From Burkholderia sp. BCC1644 (lineage in GTDB: Bacteria > Pseudomonadota > Gammaproteobacteria > Burkholderiales > Burkholderiaceae): 64,000 nucleotides of DNA. Positions 9,518 through 18,244 of the stretch are shown here, in pieces; the first letter of the stretch is position 1, and every line of letters starts with the position of its first letter. The notes beneath the pieces are model-generated. The model was not told the origin of the DNA and made no database searches. It worked only from the letters and a program-made list of their open reading frames with translations. A program made the translations under genes and the position numbers. The stretch spans positions 155,720 through 219,719 of the forward strand of contig NZ_CADFEI010000015.1 in NCBI RefSeq assembly GCF_902833225.1, given 5' to 3'.

Positions 9518-9944
9518 TCTGGATCACCGTGACGACTTCGGCGAGCACGTTGCGGCTCGACGAGGATGGATACACGCTGACCGTCACGCGCCGCACCAGC
9601 GGGCTCGGCAACGCGGCCACCGACTGGCGGCACACGAACCGGTAGCGGCCCTGCGGGCACGCGAACGTGTTCGTGCCGACGGACGGCCACGCCGATGCAA
9701 TGCGGATTTCGCCAAGCGCGTTGTCGGCGCTCCAGAGCGCGAGCAGGCGCATGCGCGCCATGTCGGTATCCGACGCGAGCGCGCCGATCGCGCGCATCAC
9801 GGCGCCGAGCGCCACGGCCACGATCGCCAGCGCGATCAGCACCTCGATCAGCGTGAATCCCCGTTGAAGCGTACGCGCCGCGCGCGATCCGCCGCGCGCA
9901 TGGCGGCGGTAGTCCGTTCTGTCGTCGCACATGACCTGCATCAT
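9501..9944 (-). CDS. GspI-like type II secretion minor pseudopilin
   Basis: 147 residues from the ATG at 9944; ATG at 9932 is an equally good start and would give the short leader usual for pseudopilins. The processing site is RGFTLIEVLIALAIVAVALGA with Glu at +5. The downstream domain contains two Cys (FACPQGRYRFVCRQ), and ends in a beta-rich VTVSVYPSSSS segment. Size and N-terminus match GspI. It is the first gene of a two-gene unit with the GspJ-like gene and is preceded by shared element C. It is probably inserted in the inner membrane and cleaved by a PilD-type peptidase encoded elsewhere. Confidence 0.8.
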   Translation of the reverse strand: MMQVMCDDRTDYRRHARGGSRAARTLQRGFTLIEVLIALAIVAVALGAVMRAIGALASDTDMARMRLLALWSADNALGEIRIASAWPSVGTNTFACPQGRYRFVCRQSVAALPSPLVRRVTVSVYPSSSSRNVLAEVVTVIQNEARH

Positions 9945-10037
9945 TCTTGTCGATGGGTCGGCGTCCGGCGGTCAAACCGCGGCGCAGGCCGCGTCGCCGG
10001 CGCGACGGACGCCGTGCACGGACGTTAAGCGCAACGT

Positions 10038-10067
10038 ATGGCACGCACGTGTCGAATGGTACGGACC
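10038..10067 (-). promoter_or_regulatory. Shared 30-bp promoter-like element, copy C (pseudopilin unit)
   Basis: Minus-strand GGTCCGTA, CCATTCGACACGTGCG, TGCCAT, ending 93 bp before ATG 9944 or 105 bp before ATG 9932. It is the third copy of the element found before the TPR and haemagglutinin units. Confidence 0.55.
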
Positions 10068-10248
10068 ATTTGGCGCGACGAGCACCGGGGACAGGCGTGC
10101 CGACGCCCCGCATGCGGTATCGCGCGATGCGCGCACCGCGCCGGACAAAAGGCTGAAAACGGAAAGGAATCGGGAACGAACCGCCCGGCACCGGACGGCG
10201 AAAGGCGGACGGTGAAAGCGATCCTCGGGCGGGATCGCCGCGACGGCG

Positions 10249-10455
10249 TCAGGCCGTCACGGCGTCGTCATATTCGGCGCGGGCAAGCTGGCCGGCGGCG
10301 ACTGCCTCGGCTTCGCCGCGAAAGCCTTCCCGGCTGAACGCAACGACTTTCACGCCGACGCCGGTCGCCCGCTTCACCGTCAGCGCCCATTGCCATCCAC
10401 CGTCTTGTTCAAAGACGTGCAGCGAGGGTTCGAAGGAAGGGTCGAGTACGGTCAC
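10249..10455 (-). CDS. Small hypothetical protein
   Basis: 68 residues from a GTG at 10455 with AGGAG at good spacing. The protein is acidic with a WQWALTVKRATGVGVKVVAFSREGF core that looks like two beta strands. No signal peptide, membrane segment or recognised domain. The coding pattern (GC-rich third positions) and ribosome binding site support a real gene. It is separated by 181 bp from shared element C, so there is no sign that it belongs to the pseudopilin unit. Confidence 0.6.
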   Translation of the reverse strand: MTVLDPSFEPSLHVFEQDGGWQWALTVKRATGVGVKVVAFSREGFRGEAEAVAAGQLARAEYDDAVTA

Positions 10456-10759
10456 GCGTTTTGCTCCTGCCCCCTTGCGCGCCGCATCGGCAACACTCGG
10501 GGCATGTCGAAAGGGTCGCGCCGGTGTGCCGACGCGTTTCTGCCATTCGACAGTCTAGTCAATAATTGTTGCGACGCACCATCAGAGGTTTCACTCATCT
10601 ATCGGAACCGCCCGGTCGATCGAAACTGACTGAAACCCATACGGGACGGGCTTCCGGGCCATGTCAGGCGACACCGTATCGCATTCGTGCGGCAACGTGC
10701 CGCACACACGAACGATTGCTTGCATCGGCCATTCGTGGATCGCGGAAACGGGGTGCGAT
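10456..10759. other. Intergenic region, no gene seen
   Basis: About 300 bp between two minus-strand genes. The middle (10555-10620) is more A/T-rich than its surroundings and may hold the promoter of the small gene at 10249-10455. I found no convincing terminator or conserved ORF. Confidence 0.4.
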
Positions 10760-11395
10760 CTATCCGGCGGACATCACCCGCCGGAAGGTCAGGTTGACGC
10801 GCTCGCCCTGCACGCCCGGCGCCTTCGGCACGCGGTGCTGCCATTCCGACTGCGTGCGCCCACGCATCACGAGCAGGCTGCCATGCACGAGGCGGTACGC
10901 ATGCGTGACGCCGGTCGCGCGATGGCGCAGATCGAACACGCGCATCGCACCGAGGCTCACCGACGCGATCACCGGCGCCTCGCCGAGCTCCGGCTCGTTG
11001 TCCGCGTGCCAGCCGAGGCTGTCCAGCCCGTTGCGGTAGCGATTGAGCAGCACGCTGTTGAAGCGCGCGCCGCACGTTGCCTCGACCGCCTGCTTCAGGT
11101 CGAGCACGGCCGGCGTCCACGGCGCGGGCACGTTGCGGATCCCCGAATACACGTACACGGCATCCGGCTCGCCCTGCCACGCGGTGAGCCGCGGCAACGG
11201 AATGCGGCCACGCGGCGTACGGATCGTATCCTGCCGCCACGCGACCTCGCCGATCAGCGCGGCAAGCGTGCGATCGGCATCGGCTTGTGCAAGCCAGTCT
11301 GGGTACCAGTCCACGTCGGGCGCGGGCGTGTCAGCGAAGAGATCGGGCGTCGACATGTCGGAAAGAGCGGGCGGGAAACGGAGCGAACGATGCAT
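10760..11395 (-). CDS. AlkB-like Fe(II)/2-oxoglutarate-dependent dioxygenase
   Basis: 211 residues from ATG 11395; an internal ATG at 11356 (MSTPDLF) is an alternative and neither has a clear ribosome binding site. The fold signature is complete. The iron ligands are WHADNEPELG (H and D) and the late His in WQHRVPK, and the 2-oxoglutarate-binding arginine is in RVNLTFR. NRYRNGLDSLGWHADNE and the substrate-lid segment resemble the short AlkB proteins of proteobacteria, which reverse N-alkyl damage in DNA or RNA. No adaptive-response Ada gene is nearby. Confidence 0.88.
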   Translation of the reverse strand: MHRSLRFPPALSDMSTPDLFADTPAPDVDWYPDWLAQADADRTLAALIGEVAWRQDTIRTPRGRIPLPRLTAWQGEPDAVYVYSGIRNVPAPWTPAVLDLKQAVEATCGARFNSVLLNRYRNGLDSLGWHADNEPELGEAPVIASVSLGAMRVFDLRHRATGVTHAYRLVHGSLLVMRGRTQSEWQHRVPKAPGVQGERVNLTFRRVMSAG

Positions 11396-11593
11396 GTCTG
11401 CATACTAGCCAACGGCGCCGCGCACCGCCATGCGCTGTCATTCGCCGATGAAAGGAAACCGCCGCGCACCGCGATGCACATACGCGCATCACGCTATCAT
11501 CGCGGCGTGTCGCGGCACGCTCCGCCGAGGGGCGCCGCTTTTCTCCGCCACGCCGGCCGGCACGACGCGGCCGCTTTCTTCCCGGACCCCATC

Positions 11594-12181
11594 ATGACGA
11601 CGCTCTCCGATTCCGCCCTCGATCAACTGTTTCTCACTGCCCGCACGCACAACGCGTGGCAGGACAAACCCGTCGACGACGCGCTGCTGCACCGGCTGAT
11701 CGACCTGATGAAATTCGGCCCGACGTCGGCGAACTCGAGCCCCGCACGCTTCGTGTTCGTCAAGTCGCCCGAAGCGAAGGCGCGCCTGAAACCCGCGCTG
11801 TCCGAAGGCAACCTCGCGAAAACCATGGCCGCGCCCGTCACCGTGATCGTCGGGATGGATTACGCGTTCTACGAGCACCTGCCGCGCCTGTTCCCGCATG
11901 CCGACGCACGCAGCTGGTTCGCCGGCAACGATGCGCTGATCCAGGCCACCACGTTCCGCAACGCGTCGCTGCAAGGCGCATACCTGATCCTGGCCGCACG
12001 CGCGCTCGGCCTCGATGCGGGCCCGATGTCGGGCTTCGACGGCGCGAAGGTCGATGCCGAATTCTTCGCGGGCACCACGATCAAGAGCAACTTCCTCGTG
12101 AATCTCGGCTACGGCGATCCGGCCGGCCTGTTCCCGCGCAGCCCGCGCTTCGATTTCGACGATATCGCACGCATCGAGTAA
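11594..12181 (+). CDS. RutE/HadB-like nitroreductase (putative malonic semialdehyde reductase)
   Basis: 195 residues. ATG 11594 starts the conserved family N-terminus (LSDSALDQLFLTARTHNAWQDKPV). FMN-binding features of the family are present: the ARTHN...W stretch, KFGPTSANSSPARF, and a late GFDGAKVDAEFF followed by NFLVNLGYGDP. Length and motifs match the RutE/HadB branch, which reduces malonic semialdehyde to 3-hydroxypropionate or acts on haloaromatic compounds. No other rut genes are nearby, so a general flavin reductase role is possible. It is convergent with the phosphoesterase gene. Confidence 0.85.
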   Translation: MTTLSDSALDQLFLTARTHNAWQDKPVDDALLHRLIDLMKFGPTSANSSPARFVFVKSPEAKARLKPALSEGNLAKTMAAPVTVIVGMDYAFYEHLPRLFPHADARSWFAGNDALIQATTFRNASLQGAYLILAARALGLDAGPMSGFDGAKVDAEFFAGTTIKSNFLVNLGYGDPAGLFPRSPRFDFDDIARIE

Positions 12182-12188
12182 CGATTGC

Positions 12189-12231
12189 GGGCCAGGGCCC
12201 GTTCACACTGATAACGGGCTTGCGCTGGCCC
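12189..12231. terminator. Hairpin between convergent genes
   Basis: Arms GGGCCAG (12189-12195) and CTGGCCC (12225-12231) enclose a further CCCG/CGGG pairing. It lies exactly between the stop codons of two convergent genes and may end both transcripts. There is no T-run, so Rho-independent function is uncertain. Confidence 0.35.
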
Positions 12232-13373
12232 TAGCGCGTCAGCCGGATCAGCGTGATCTCGGACGGCACGCCGAAGCGGTTCGGCGGCCCCCAGTATCCA
12301 GTGCCGCGGCTCGCATAGAGCCACATGTCGCCGAAACGGTTCAGCCCGCCGATCACCGGCTGCTGCATCCGCACGAACGGCGGCCACGGCAAGAACTGGC
12401 CGCCGTGCGTGTGGCCCGACAACTGCAGGGTGTAACCCGCGCGGTTCGCCGCTTCCGCGCTGCGCGGCTGGTGCGCGAGCAGGATCTTCGTGCCGACGTC
12501 GCGCGGCGCGCCCGCCAGCGCCTGCGCGGGATCGCTGCGATGCGCGGGATCGAACCCGCCGGCCGTGAAATCGGTCACGCCCGCGAGCACCGCGCGTGCG
12601 CCGTCGTGTTCGATCAGCACGTGCTCGTTCAGCAGCACCGTCAGCCCGATGCGGCGAAATTCGTCGATCCACGCATGCGCGCCCGCGTAGTACTCATGGT
12701 TGCCGGTCACGAGGAAGCTGCCGTGCCGCGACCGCATCCGGCCGAGCGGCGCCGTGTGGTCGCGCAGGCGCTTGACCGAACCGTCCACCACGTCGCCAGT
12801 CACGACTACCAGATCGGCGTCGAGCGCATTGACCGCACGCACGATCCGTTCGATATACGGCCGCTTGATCGTCGGCCCGACGTGGATGTCGGACAGCTGG
12901 ACGATCGTCAGCCCGTCGAGCGCCGCCGGCAGCCCCGCCACCGGAATCGACACGCGCTTGACCGCCGCCGTGCGGCGCGCGCCGACGAACCCGATCGCGG
13001 TGACGAGCACCGCGGCCGCCAGCACGCCGAGCGCCGTGTCGGTCGCCGCGCCGTTCCACGCGCCGTCGTGCCCGAGATGCCGCCACGCGACCACGCCGAG
13101 CAGCACGAATTCGCGCAGGAACGTCAGCACCAGCAGCGACGAAAAGAAACCCATCACGAGCGACCCGGCCCAGCCGACCAGCGTCGCGGCCCAGCCTTCG
13201 TCGAAGCGGCGCGAGAACATGCCGACCGGAATCAGCACGACGAAGCTCGCCAGCACGAGCGCCGCAATTGTGCGCGCGACCGGCGACGCGAACGCATCGG
13301 GAATGATCCGCATCCCGACGTACAAATGGAACAGCACGCCGATTGCAATGAACCGGACAAAGAAACTTCGCAT
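12231..13373 (-). CDS. Membrane-anchored metallophosphoesterase
   Basis: 380 residues. Start at 13373 is supported by GAAGGTGAG just upstream; the frame extends further but only as a shadow. Residues 1-125 hold about four hydrophobic segments. The calcineurin-like domain follows with all metal-ligand motifs: QLSDIHVG, VVTGDVVDG, VTGNHEYY, LLAHQP and LSGHTHGGQ. This is the layout of YkuE/YaeI-like phosphodiesterases, some of which act on lipid head groups. No neighbour points to a substrate. It ends against the convergent nitroreductase gene. Confidence 0.87.
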   Translation of the reverse strand: MRSFFVRFIAIGVLFHLYVGMRIIPDAFASPVARTIAALVLASFVVLIPVGMFSRRFDEGWAATLVGWAGSLVMGFFSSLLVLTFLREFVLLGVVAWRHLGHDGAWNGAATDTALGVLAAAVLVTAIGFVGARRTAAVKRVSIPVAGLPAALDGLTIVQLSDIHVGPTIKRPYIERIVRAVNALDADLVVVTGDVVDGSVKRLRDHTAPLGRMRSRHGSFLVTGNHEYYAGAHAWIDEFRRIGLTVLLNEHVLIEHDGARAVLAGVTDFTAGGFDPAHRSDPAQALAGAPRDVGTKILLAHQPRSAEAANRAGYTLQLSGHTHGGQFLPWPPFVRMQQPVIGGLNRFGDMWLYASRGTGYWGPPNRFGVPSEITLIRLTR

Positions 13374-13559
13374 GGAACGCTCACCTTCGTTGCGATACCG
13401 CTTCCGCGAAGCGCGGCACGGGGCCGTGATGCCCTGCGCCGCGCTTCGCGCCATACGCACGATGGTACACAGATCCCGGCCGTGACGACCGGTCGCGGCC
13501 GCCGGTGGAGGACCACGCGGCTTCGCGCGATAATCGGCCATCCTTCCGCCGCCCCGCCC

Positions 13560-14462
13560 ATGCGCTTCGATCTCGTCGACCTCAAACTCTTCACGCACAT
13601 CGCGGAGGCGAACAGCCTGACGCGCGGCGCCGAACGCGCGCACCTGTCGGTGCCGGCAGCCAGCATGCGCATCAAGAATCTCGAGGAGCAGGTCGGCGTG
13701 AAACTGCTGAGCCGCACGAGCCAGGGCGTCACGTTGACCGCGCCGGGCGAGACGCTGCTCGCCCATGCGCGCCGCGTGCTGCGCCAGCTCGAACAATTGA
13801 CGGGCGACCTGCAGGAATATGCGTCGGGCGTGAAAGGCCATGTGCGCGTGTTCGCGAACACCACCGCGATGAGCGAATTCCTGCCGGGCGTGCTGCGCCG
13901 CTATCTCGTCAGCCACCCCGACGTGACGATCGACATGCAGGAGCGGCTGAGCCCCGACATCGTGCGCGCGGTGCAGGAAGGCATGGTCGACATCGGCATC
14001 GTCGCGGGCGACGTGCGCACCGACGGGCTGCAGGCGATGCCGTACCGGCGTGACCGCCTCGTGCTCGTGACGGCGCTCGGGCACCCGCTTGCCGAACTGG
14101 CGTCGGCACCGTTCGTCGCGACGCTCGACCACGACTTCATCGGCCTGACCGAAGCGAGCGCGATCCACAACTTCCTGAAGCGCGCGGCCGCCGACGTGCA
14201 GCGCACGCTGCGCTGGCGCATCCAGGTCAGCAACTTCGAGGCAGCGTGCCGGATGATCGAGGCGAACGTCGGTGTCGGCGTGCTGCCCGAAGGCACCGCG
14301 CGCCGCCATGCGAAGACGATGGCGCTGCGCCTCGTCGCGCTCGAGGACGACTGGGCCGAACGCCAGCTGCAGATCTGCGTCGCCGATCTCGATGCACTGC
14401 CGCGCTTCGCGCGCGACCTCGTCGACCTGCTCGTCGCGGACGCGCCCGGCCAGCCGGACTGA
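13560..14462 (+). CDS. LysR-family transcriptional regulator
   Basis: 300 residues from ATG 13560. The N-terminal winged helix-turn-helix (LFTHIAEANSLTRGAERAHLSVPAASMRIKNLEEQ) is typical; a substrate-binding domain starts near residue 90 (KGHVRVFANTTAMSEFLPGVL). It is divergent from the metallophosphoesterase gene (187 bp apart) and upstream of, but well separated from, the efflux operon. Targets could be either. The inducer is unknown. Confidence 0.88.
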   Translation: MRFDLVDLKLFTHIAEANSLTRGAERAHLSVPAASMRIKNLEEQVGVKLLSRTSQGVTLTAPGETLLAHARRVLRQLEQLTGDLQEYASGVKGHVRVFANTTAMSEFLPGVLRRYLVSHPDVTIDMQERLSPDIVRAVQEGMVDIGIVAGDVRTDGLQAMPYRRDRLVLVTALGHPLAELASAPFVATLDHDFIGLTEASAIHNFLKRAAADVQRTLRWRIQVSNFEAACRMIEANVGVGVLPEGTARRHAKTMALRLVALEDDWAERQLQICVADLDALPRFARDLVDLLVADAPGQPD

Positions 14463-14851
14463 CCGGATTCAGGCACGTTCAGGCAGCAATTGGGCATTTT
14501 CACCGTCATTGCCTTGCATCGACATGGCAAACGCCTTCACCTTTCGTTCGTCTGACGATTCTTTGCAGTCCGTTAGCAACCCTACGCGAGCGTGCGCTGG
14601 CAGAATCGCGGCGATCCGGCCGTTGCTGCCGAAACGCGCGGCCGGATGAACGGCCGGACGGACCGGCCGCCGGCACGCCCGCGACCGGCCATGGCCCGTG
14701 CCGCGCGCGTGTGCCGGATCGCTGGCGATCCGCATCGCGCTGATTTATGATCGGCTCCGTATCCTGGAATCGTCGTCGCGGCCCGGCCGGTCGCGACGAT
14801 CCACATTGCGCCGCGCCCGGCATCCACCCCCAACGTCGAGCTCGTCACACC
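14463..14851. other. Intergenic region ahead of the efflux operon
   Basis: 389 bp that should contain the operon's promoter. No perfect dyad or strong -35/-10 pair stands out, and short ORFs here lack ribosome binding sites. Confidence 0.4.
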
Positions 14852-15145
14852 ATGAGAAAAACAACGCCGCGCGCGCCCCTGCGCGTTGCCGCCGCCCTGG
14901 CGCCCGCCCTGCCGCTCGCGGGCTGCGCATCACACGGCGCACCGTCGTACGTGCTGTTCGGCGCGTACTTCCCGCTCTGGCTCGTCAGCGCGATCGTCGG
15001 CGTCATCGGCGCGATCATCGCGCACCGCGTGTTCGTCTCGACCGGCTGGGCCGCCACCGTGCCTTACCAGCTCGCCGTCTGCACCGCGATCGGGCTCGTG
15101 GTCGCCGTGATCGTCTGGCTCACCGGCACGGGGCCGTTCGCATGA
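14852..15145 (+). CDS. YtcA-type small membrane lipoprotein
   Basis: 97 residues. A lipobox (LPLAGC, Cys near residue 26) ends the signal peptide, and two hydrophobic helices follow (YFPLWLVSAIVGVIGAIIAH and a segment ending VVAVIVWLTG). This is the pattern of YtcA/DUF1656-like partners found before AaeA/AaeB-type pumps. Its stop overlaps the start of the HlyD gene (ATGA at 15142-15145). Probably an inner-membrane accessory of the pump. Confidence 0.82.
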   Translation: MRKTTPRAPLRVAAALAPALPLAGCASHGAPSYVLFGAYFPLWLVSAIVGVIGAIIAHRVFVSTGWAATVPYQLAVCTAIGLVVAVIVWLTGTGPFA

Positions 15146-16191
15146 AGGCCGCCGGACTCCCCCGCCCCTCCGTGAAAGGCCGCGTGATCGCGCTCGCGAT
15201 CGTCGCGCTCGGCGTCGCCGCGCTCGTGTATGCGTACTACCGCACGACGGCCTATCCGTCGACGGACGACGCGTCGATCGACGCGGACGTCGTGCACGTC
15301 GCGTCGCCCGTCGGCGGCCGCATCGTGCAGCTCGCAGTGCACGAGAACCAGCGCGTCGCGAAGGGCGACCTGCTGTACGTCATCGATCCCGTGCCGTACC
15401 GCCTGACGGTCGCGCAGGCGCAGGCCGACGTCGAACTCGCGCGCGCGTCGCTCGACACGCGCCGCCGCTCGCTGATCGGCGAGCGCTCGAATGCGGCGGT
15501 CGCCGCCGAGCAGGTCAAACGCGCGACGCAGAACGCCGACCTCGCGACACGCGACGTGAACCGGCTCGCGCCGCTCGCCGCGCAGGGTTATGTCAGCGCG
15601 CAGCAGTTCGACCAGGCGAAGGTCCGCCAGCGCGACGCATCCGTCTCGCTCGCGCAGGCGCAGGAGCAGCAGCGCGCATCCGCACAGACGATCGGGGACG
15701 AAGCCGACGCGATCGCGACGCTGCATGCGCGCGAAGCCGCGCTCGCCCGCGCGCAGCATGCGCTCGACGATACGGTCGTGCGTGCGCCGCACGACGGGCT
15801 CGTGACGGGTCTCACCGTCCTCGCTGGCGAAACCCTTGCACCGAACCAGTCGATCTTCACGTTGATCGACGCGCGCGAATGGTTCGCCGTCGGCAATTTC
15901 CGCGAGACGGCGCTGAGCCGCATCGCGGTCGGCGATTGCGCGACCGTCTATTCGATGATCGACCGCAGCCGCCCGCTGACGGGCAAGGTCGTCGGCATCG
16001 GCGCCGGCATCGCGGACAGCGCGCGCATCAACCTGCCGCGCTCGCTGCCGATCGTGCAGAACTCGGTGAACTGGGTACACGTCGCGCAGCGCTTCCCGGT
16101 GCGCGTGAAGCTCGACGAACCCGATGCGAAGCTCGTGCGCGTCGGCGCCAGCGCGATCGTCGAGGTCCGGCATGGCACTGCCTGCCGCTGA
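15142..16191 (+). CDS. HlyD/EmrA/AaeA-type periplasmic adaptor
   Basis: 349 residues. One N-terminal membrane helix (VIALAIVALGVAALVYAYY) is followed by the biotinyl-lipoyl half motif (ASPVGGRIVQLAVHENQRVAKGDLLYVIDP), a coiled-coil hairpin (~80-190), the second lipoyl half (APHDGLVTGLTVLAGETLAPNQ) and a beta-barrel. This is the fusion protein that links the inner-membrane FUSC permease to the outer-membrane channel. It overlaps the permease gene by 20 bp. Confidence 0.92.
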   Translation: MKAAGLPRPSVKGRVIALAIVALGVAALVYAYYRTTAYPSTDDASIDADVVHVASPVGGRIVQLAVHENQRVAKGDLLYVIDPVPYRLTVAQAQADVELARASLDTRRRSLIGERSNAAVAAEQVKRATQNADLATRDVNRLAPLAAQGYVSAQQFDQAKVRQRDASVSLAQAQEQQRASAQTIGDEADAIATLHAREAALARAQHALDDTVVRAPHDGLVTGLTVLAGETLAPNQSIFTLIDAREWFAVGNFRETALSRIAVGDCATVYSMIDRSRPLTGKVVGIGAGIADSARINLPRSLPIVQNSVNWVHVAQRFPVRVKLDEPDAKLVRVGASAIVEVRHGTACR

Positions 16192-18244
16192 CGTTCGCGC
16201 GCCGGGCCCGCGCGAAGTCCTGCGGCTGCTCGCGCCGTTTCCGGGGCGCACGGCCATCGCCGTGCGCGTCGCGCTGATCTGCGCGCTGACCGCGCTCGTG
16301 ACGGCCGCGTACGGCACGCCCGAAGCCGCACTTTCCGCGTACGTCGTGTTCTTCATGATCCGTGCCGACCGCGTGACGAGCGTCGTGCTCGCGGCCGCGC
16401 TGCTGCTGATCGTCACGATCGTGATCGGGCTGGTGCTCGGCATCGCGATCTTCAGCATCGACTATTCGATCCTGCGGGTCGCGTGCATGGCCGTGCTGTC
16501 GGTCGCCCTCCTGTACCTCACTTCCGCCAGCAAGCTGCGACCGGTGGGCGCGATCCTCGCGATGATCGTCGGCTTCGGGCTCGACCAGCTCGGCCTCGCG
16601 CCGTTCGGCGAAGCCGCGACGCGCGCGCTGCTCTATATCTGGCTGACGATCGCGATCCCCGTCGGCGTGGCGATCGTCGTCAACCTGCTGATCGCGCCGT
16701 CGCCGCGCAAGCTCGTGCACGCGCAGCTCGCGAAGCGGCTGCGGCTCGCCGCGCGGCGACTGCGCGGCGACGACGATGCACGCGCCGCATTCGACACGAG
16801 CCTGCGTGAAGGCGACAAGCAACTGCTCACGTGGCTCAAGCTGTCGAAGCTCGAAGGCTCGTCGACCGCCGCCGACGTCGCCGCGTTGAGGCAAGCCATC
16901 GCCTCGAGCACCGCGCTGATGGTCGGCGTCGCGCTGGCCGATCGCGAACCGGACGCGCGGCTGCCCGATGCGTTCGCCACGCCGATCGCCGCGACGCTCG
17001 ACGACATGGCCGCCATTCTCGAACGCGGCGGCTATCCGGTCGACGTGACGCTCGCGCTGCCGCCCGCCGACGCACTGCCGCCGCTCGCGCGCATCGCCGC
17101 GACCGATCTCCATGCAGCGATCACGCGCTTCGCGGAGCCGGGCGCGGCGGTCTCGACGGCCGATGCAGCGACGGAGGCTTCGGCCGGCGCAACGCCCGCT
17201 GCCCCTGCCGCCCCGCCCGCAGCACCCACCGCAGCGCCGGCACCGGCCCCAAGCGGCGGCTTCTTCCTGCCCGACGCGCGCACCAATCCCGACCACATCC
17301 GTTATGCGCTGAAAACGACGGCCGCGGCGATCTTCTGCTACCTGCTGTACTCGCAGCTCGACTGGTCGGGCATCCATACGTGCGTCGTCACCTGCTACAT
17401 CGTGTCGCTCGGCTCGACGGCCGAGACGGTCGAGAAGCTCACGCTGCGGATCGTCGGCTGCATGGTCGGCGCACTGCTCGGCACCGCCGCGCTCGTGTTC
17501 GTCGTGCCGGCGCTGTCGTCGGTCGGCCACTTGATGGCGCTGGTGTTCGCCGGCGCGTGGCTGTCCGCGTGGATCGCATTCGGCTCGCCGCGCATCGCGT
17601 ATGCGGGCTTCCAGATCGCATTCGCGTTTTTCCTGTGCGTGATCCAGGGCGCCGGCCCCGGCTTCGACCTGACGATCGCGCGCGACCGCACGATCGGCAT
17701 CCTGCTCGGCAACGTCGTCGTGTATCTCGTGTTCACACGCATCTGGCCCGTCAGCATCGGCAAGCAGATCGACGTCGCGTTCGCCGCGCTGCTCGACCAG
17801 TGGCGACGCATCGCGCAGATCGCGCAGCCGGCGGAACGGCGCGCGCTCGCGGCCGAAGCGTTCGCGCGCCACGGCGCGATCGCGCAGGAACTCGGCCTCG
17901 TCCATTACGAACCGTCGTGGGTGCGGCCGGCCGCGACGTGGCTCGCCACGCGACGGCGCGCGCTCGCGGAACTCGGCGCGATCGAAGGCCCGCTGTTCCT
18001 GCTCGCCGAACGCAAGCCCGGCGACGCCGCGATCGGCGCGCAACTCGCACGCGTGACCGAGCCGCGCGACGACGAAGCCGCGCCCCCGCCGAACCCGGCG
18101 CCATCGGCCCCGCCGCCGCGCGCCGCGCCCACCGACCCCGCACGCGACGCGCTGCTGAACCTGATCGACACGCGACTCGCGCAGATCGCCGACGCCGCCC
18201 GCCAAGCCACACCGAAGGAGCCTGCCCCCCATGCGTCGACCTGA
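16172..18244 (+). CDS. FUSC/AaeB-family inner-membrane efflux permease
   Basis: 690 residues with two halves. The first hydrophobic block is residues ~25-185. A cytoplasmic region follows, then an Ala/Pro-rich linker around residues 330-365. The second hydrophobic block starts near IRYALKTTAAAIFCYLLYSQLDWSGIHTCVV. This is the aromatic-acid exporter / fusaric-acid-resistance architecture. Such pumps export hydroxylated aromatic acids or fusaric acid. Overlaps with both neighbours (20 and 14 bp) show translational coupling. Substrate not determinable. Confidence 0.9.
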   Translation: MALPAADVRAPGPREVLRLLAPFPGRTAIAVRVALICALTALVTAAYGTPEAALSAYVVFFMIRADRVTSVVLAAALLLIVTIVIGLVLGIAIFSIDYSILRVACMAVLSVALLYLTSASKLRPVGAILAMIVGFGLDQLGLAPFGEAATRALLYIWLTIAIPVGVAIVVNLLIAPSPRKLVHAQLAKRLRLAARRLRGDDDARAAFDTSLREGDKQLLTWLKLSKLEGSSTAADVAALRQAIASSTALMVGVALADREPDARLPDAFATPIAATLDDMAAILERGGYPVDVTLALPPADALPPLARIAATDLHAAITRFAEPGAAVSTADAATEASAGATPAAPAAPPAAPTAAPAPAPSGGFFLPDARTNPDHIRYALKTTAAAIFCYLLYSQLDWSGIHTCVVTCYIVSLGSTAETVEKLTLRIVGCMVGALLGTAALVFVVPALSSVGHLMALVFAGAWLSAWIAFGSPRIAYAGFQIAFAFFLCVIQGAGPGFDLTIARDRTIGILLGNVVVYLVFTRIWPVSIGKQIDVAFAALLDQWRRIAQIAQPAERRALAAEAFARHGAIAQELGLVHYEPSWVRPAATWLATRRRALAELGAIEGPLFLLAERKPGDAAIGAQLARVTEPRDDEAAPPPNPAPSAPPPRAAPTDPARDALLNLIDTRLAQIADAARQATPKEPAPHAST

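Noticed and set aside
12231..14309. 692-codon reading of the metallophosphoesterase gene
   Set aside because: The first 312 codons are antisense to the LysR gene and the adjoining gap; the start at 13373 has a good ribosome binding site and a membrane N-terminus.
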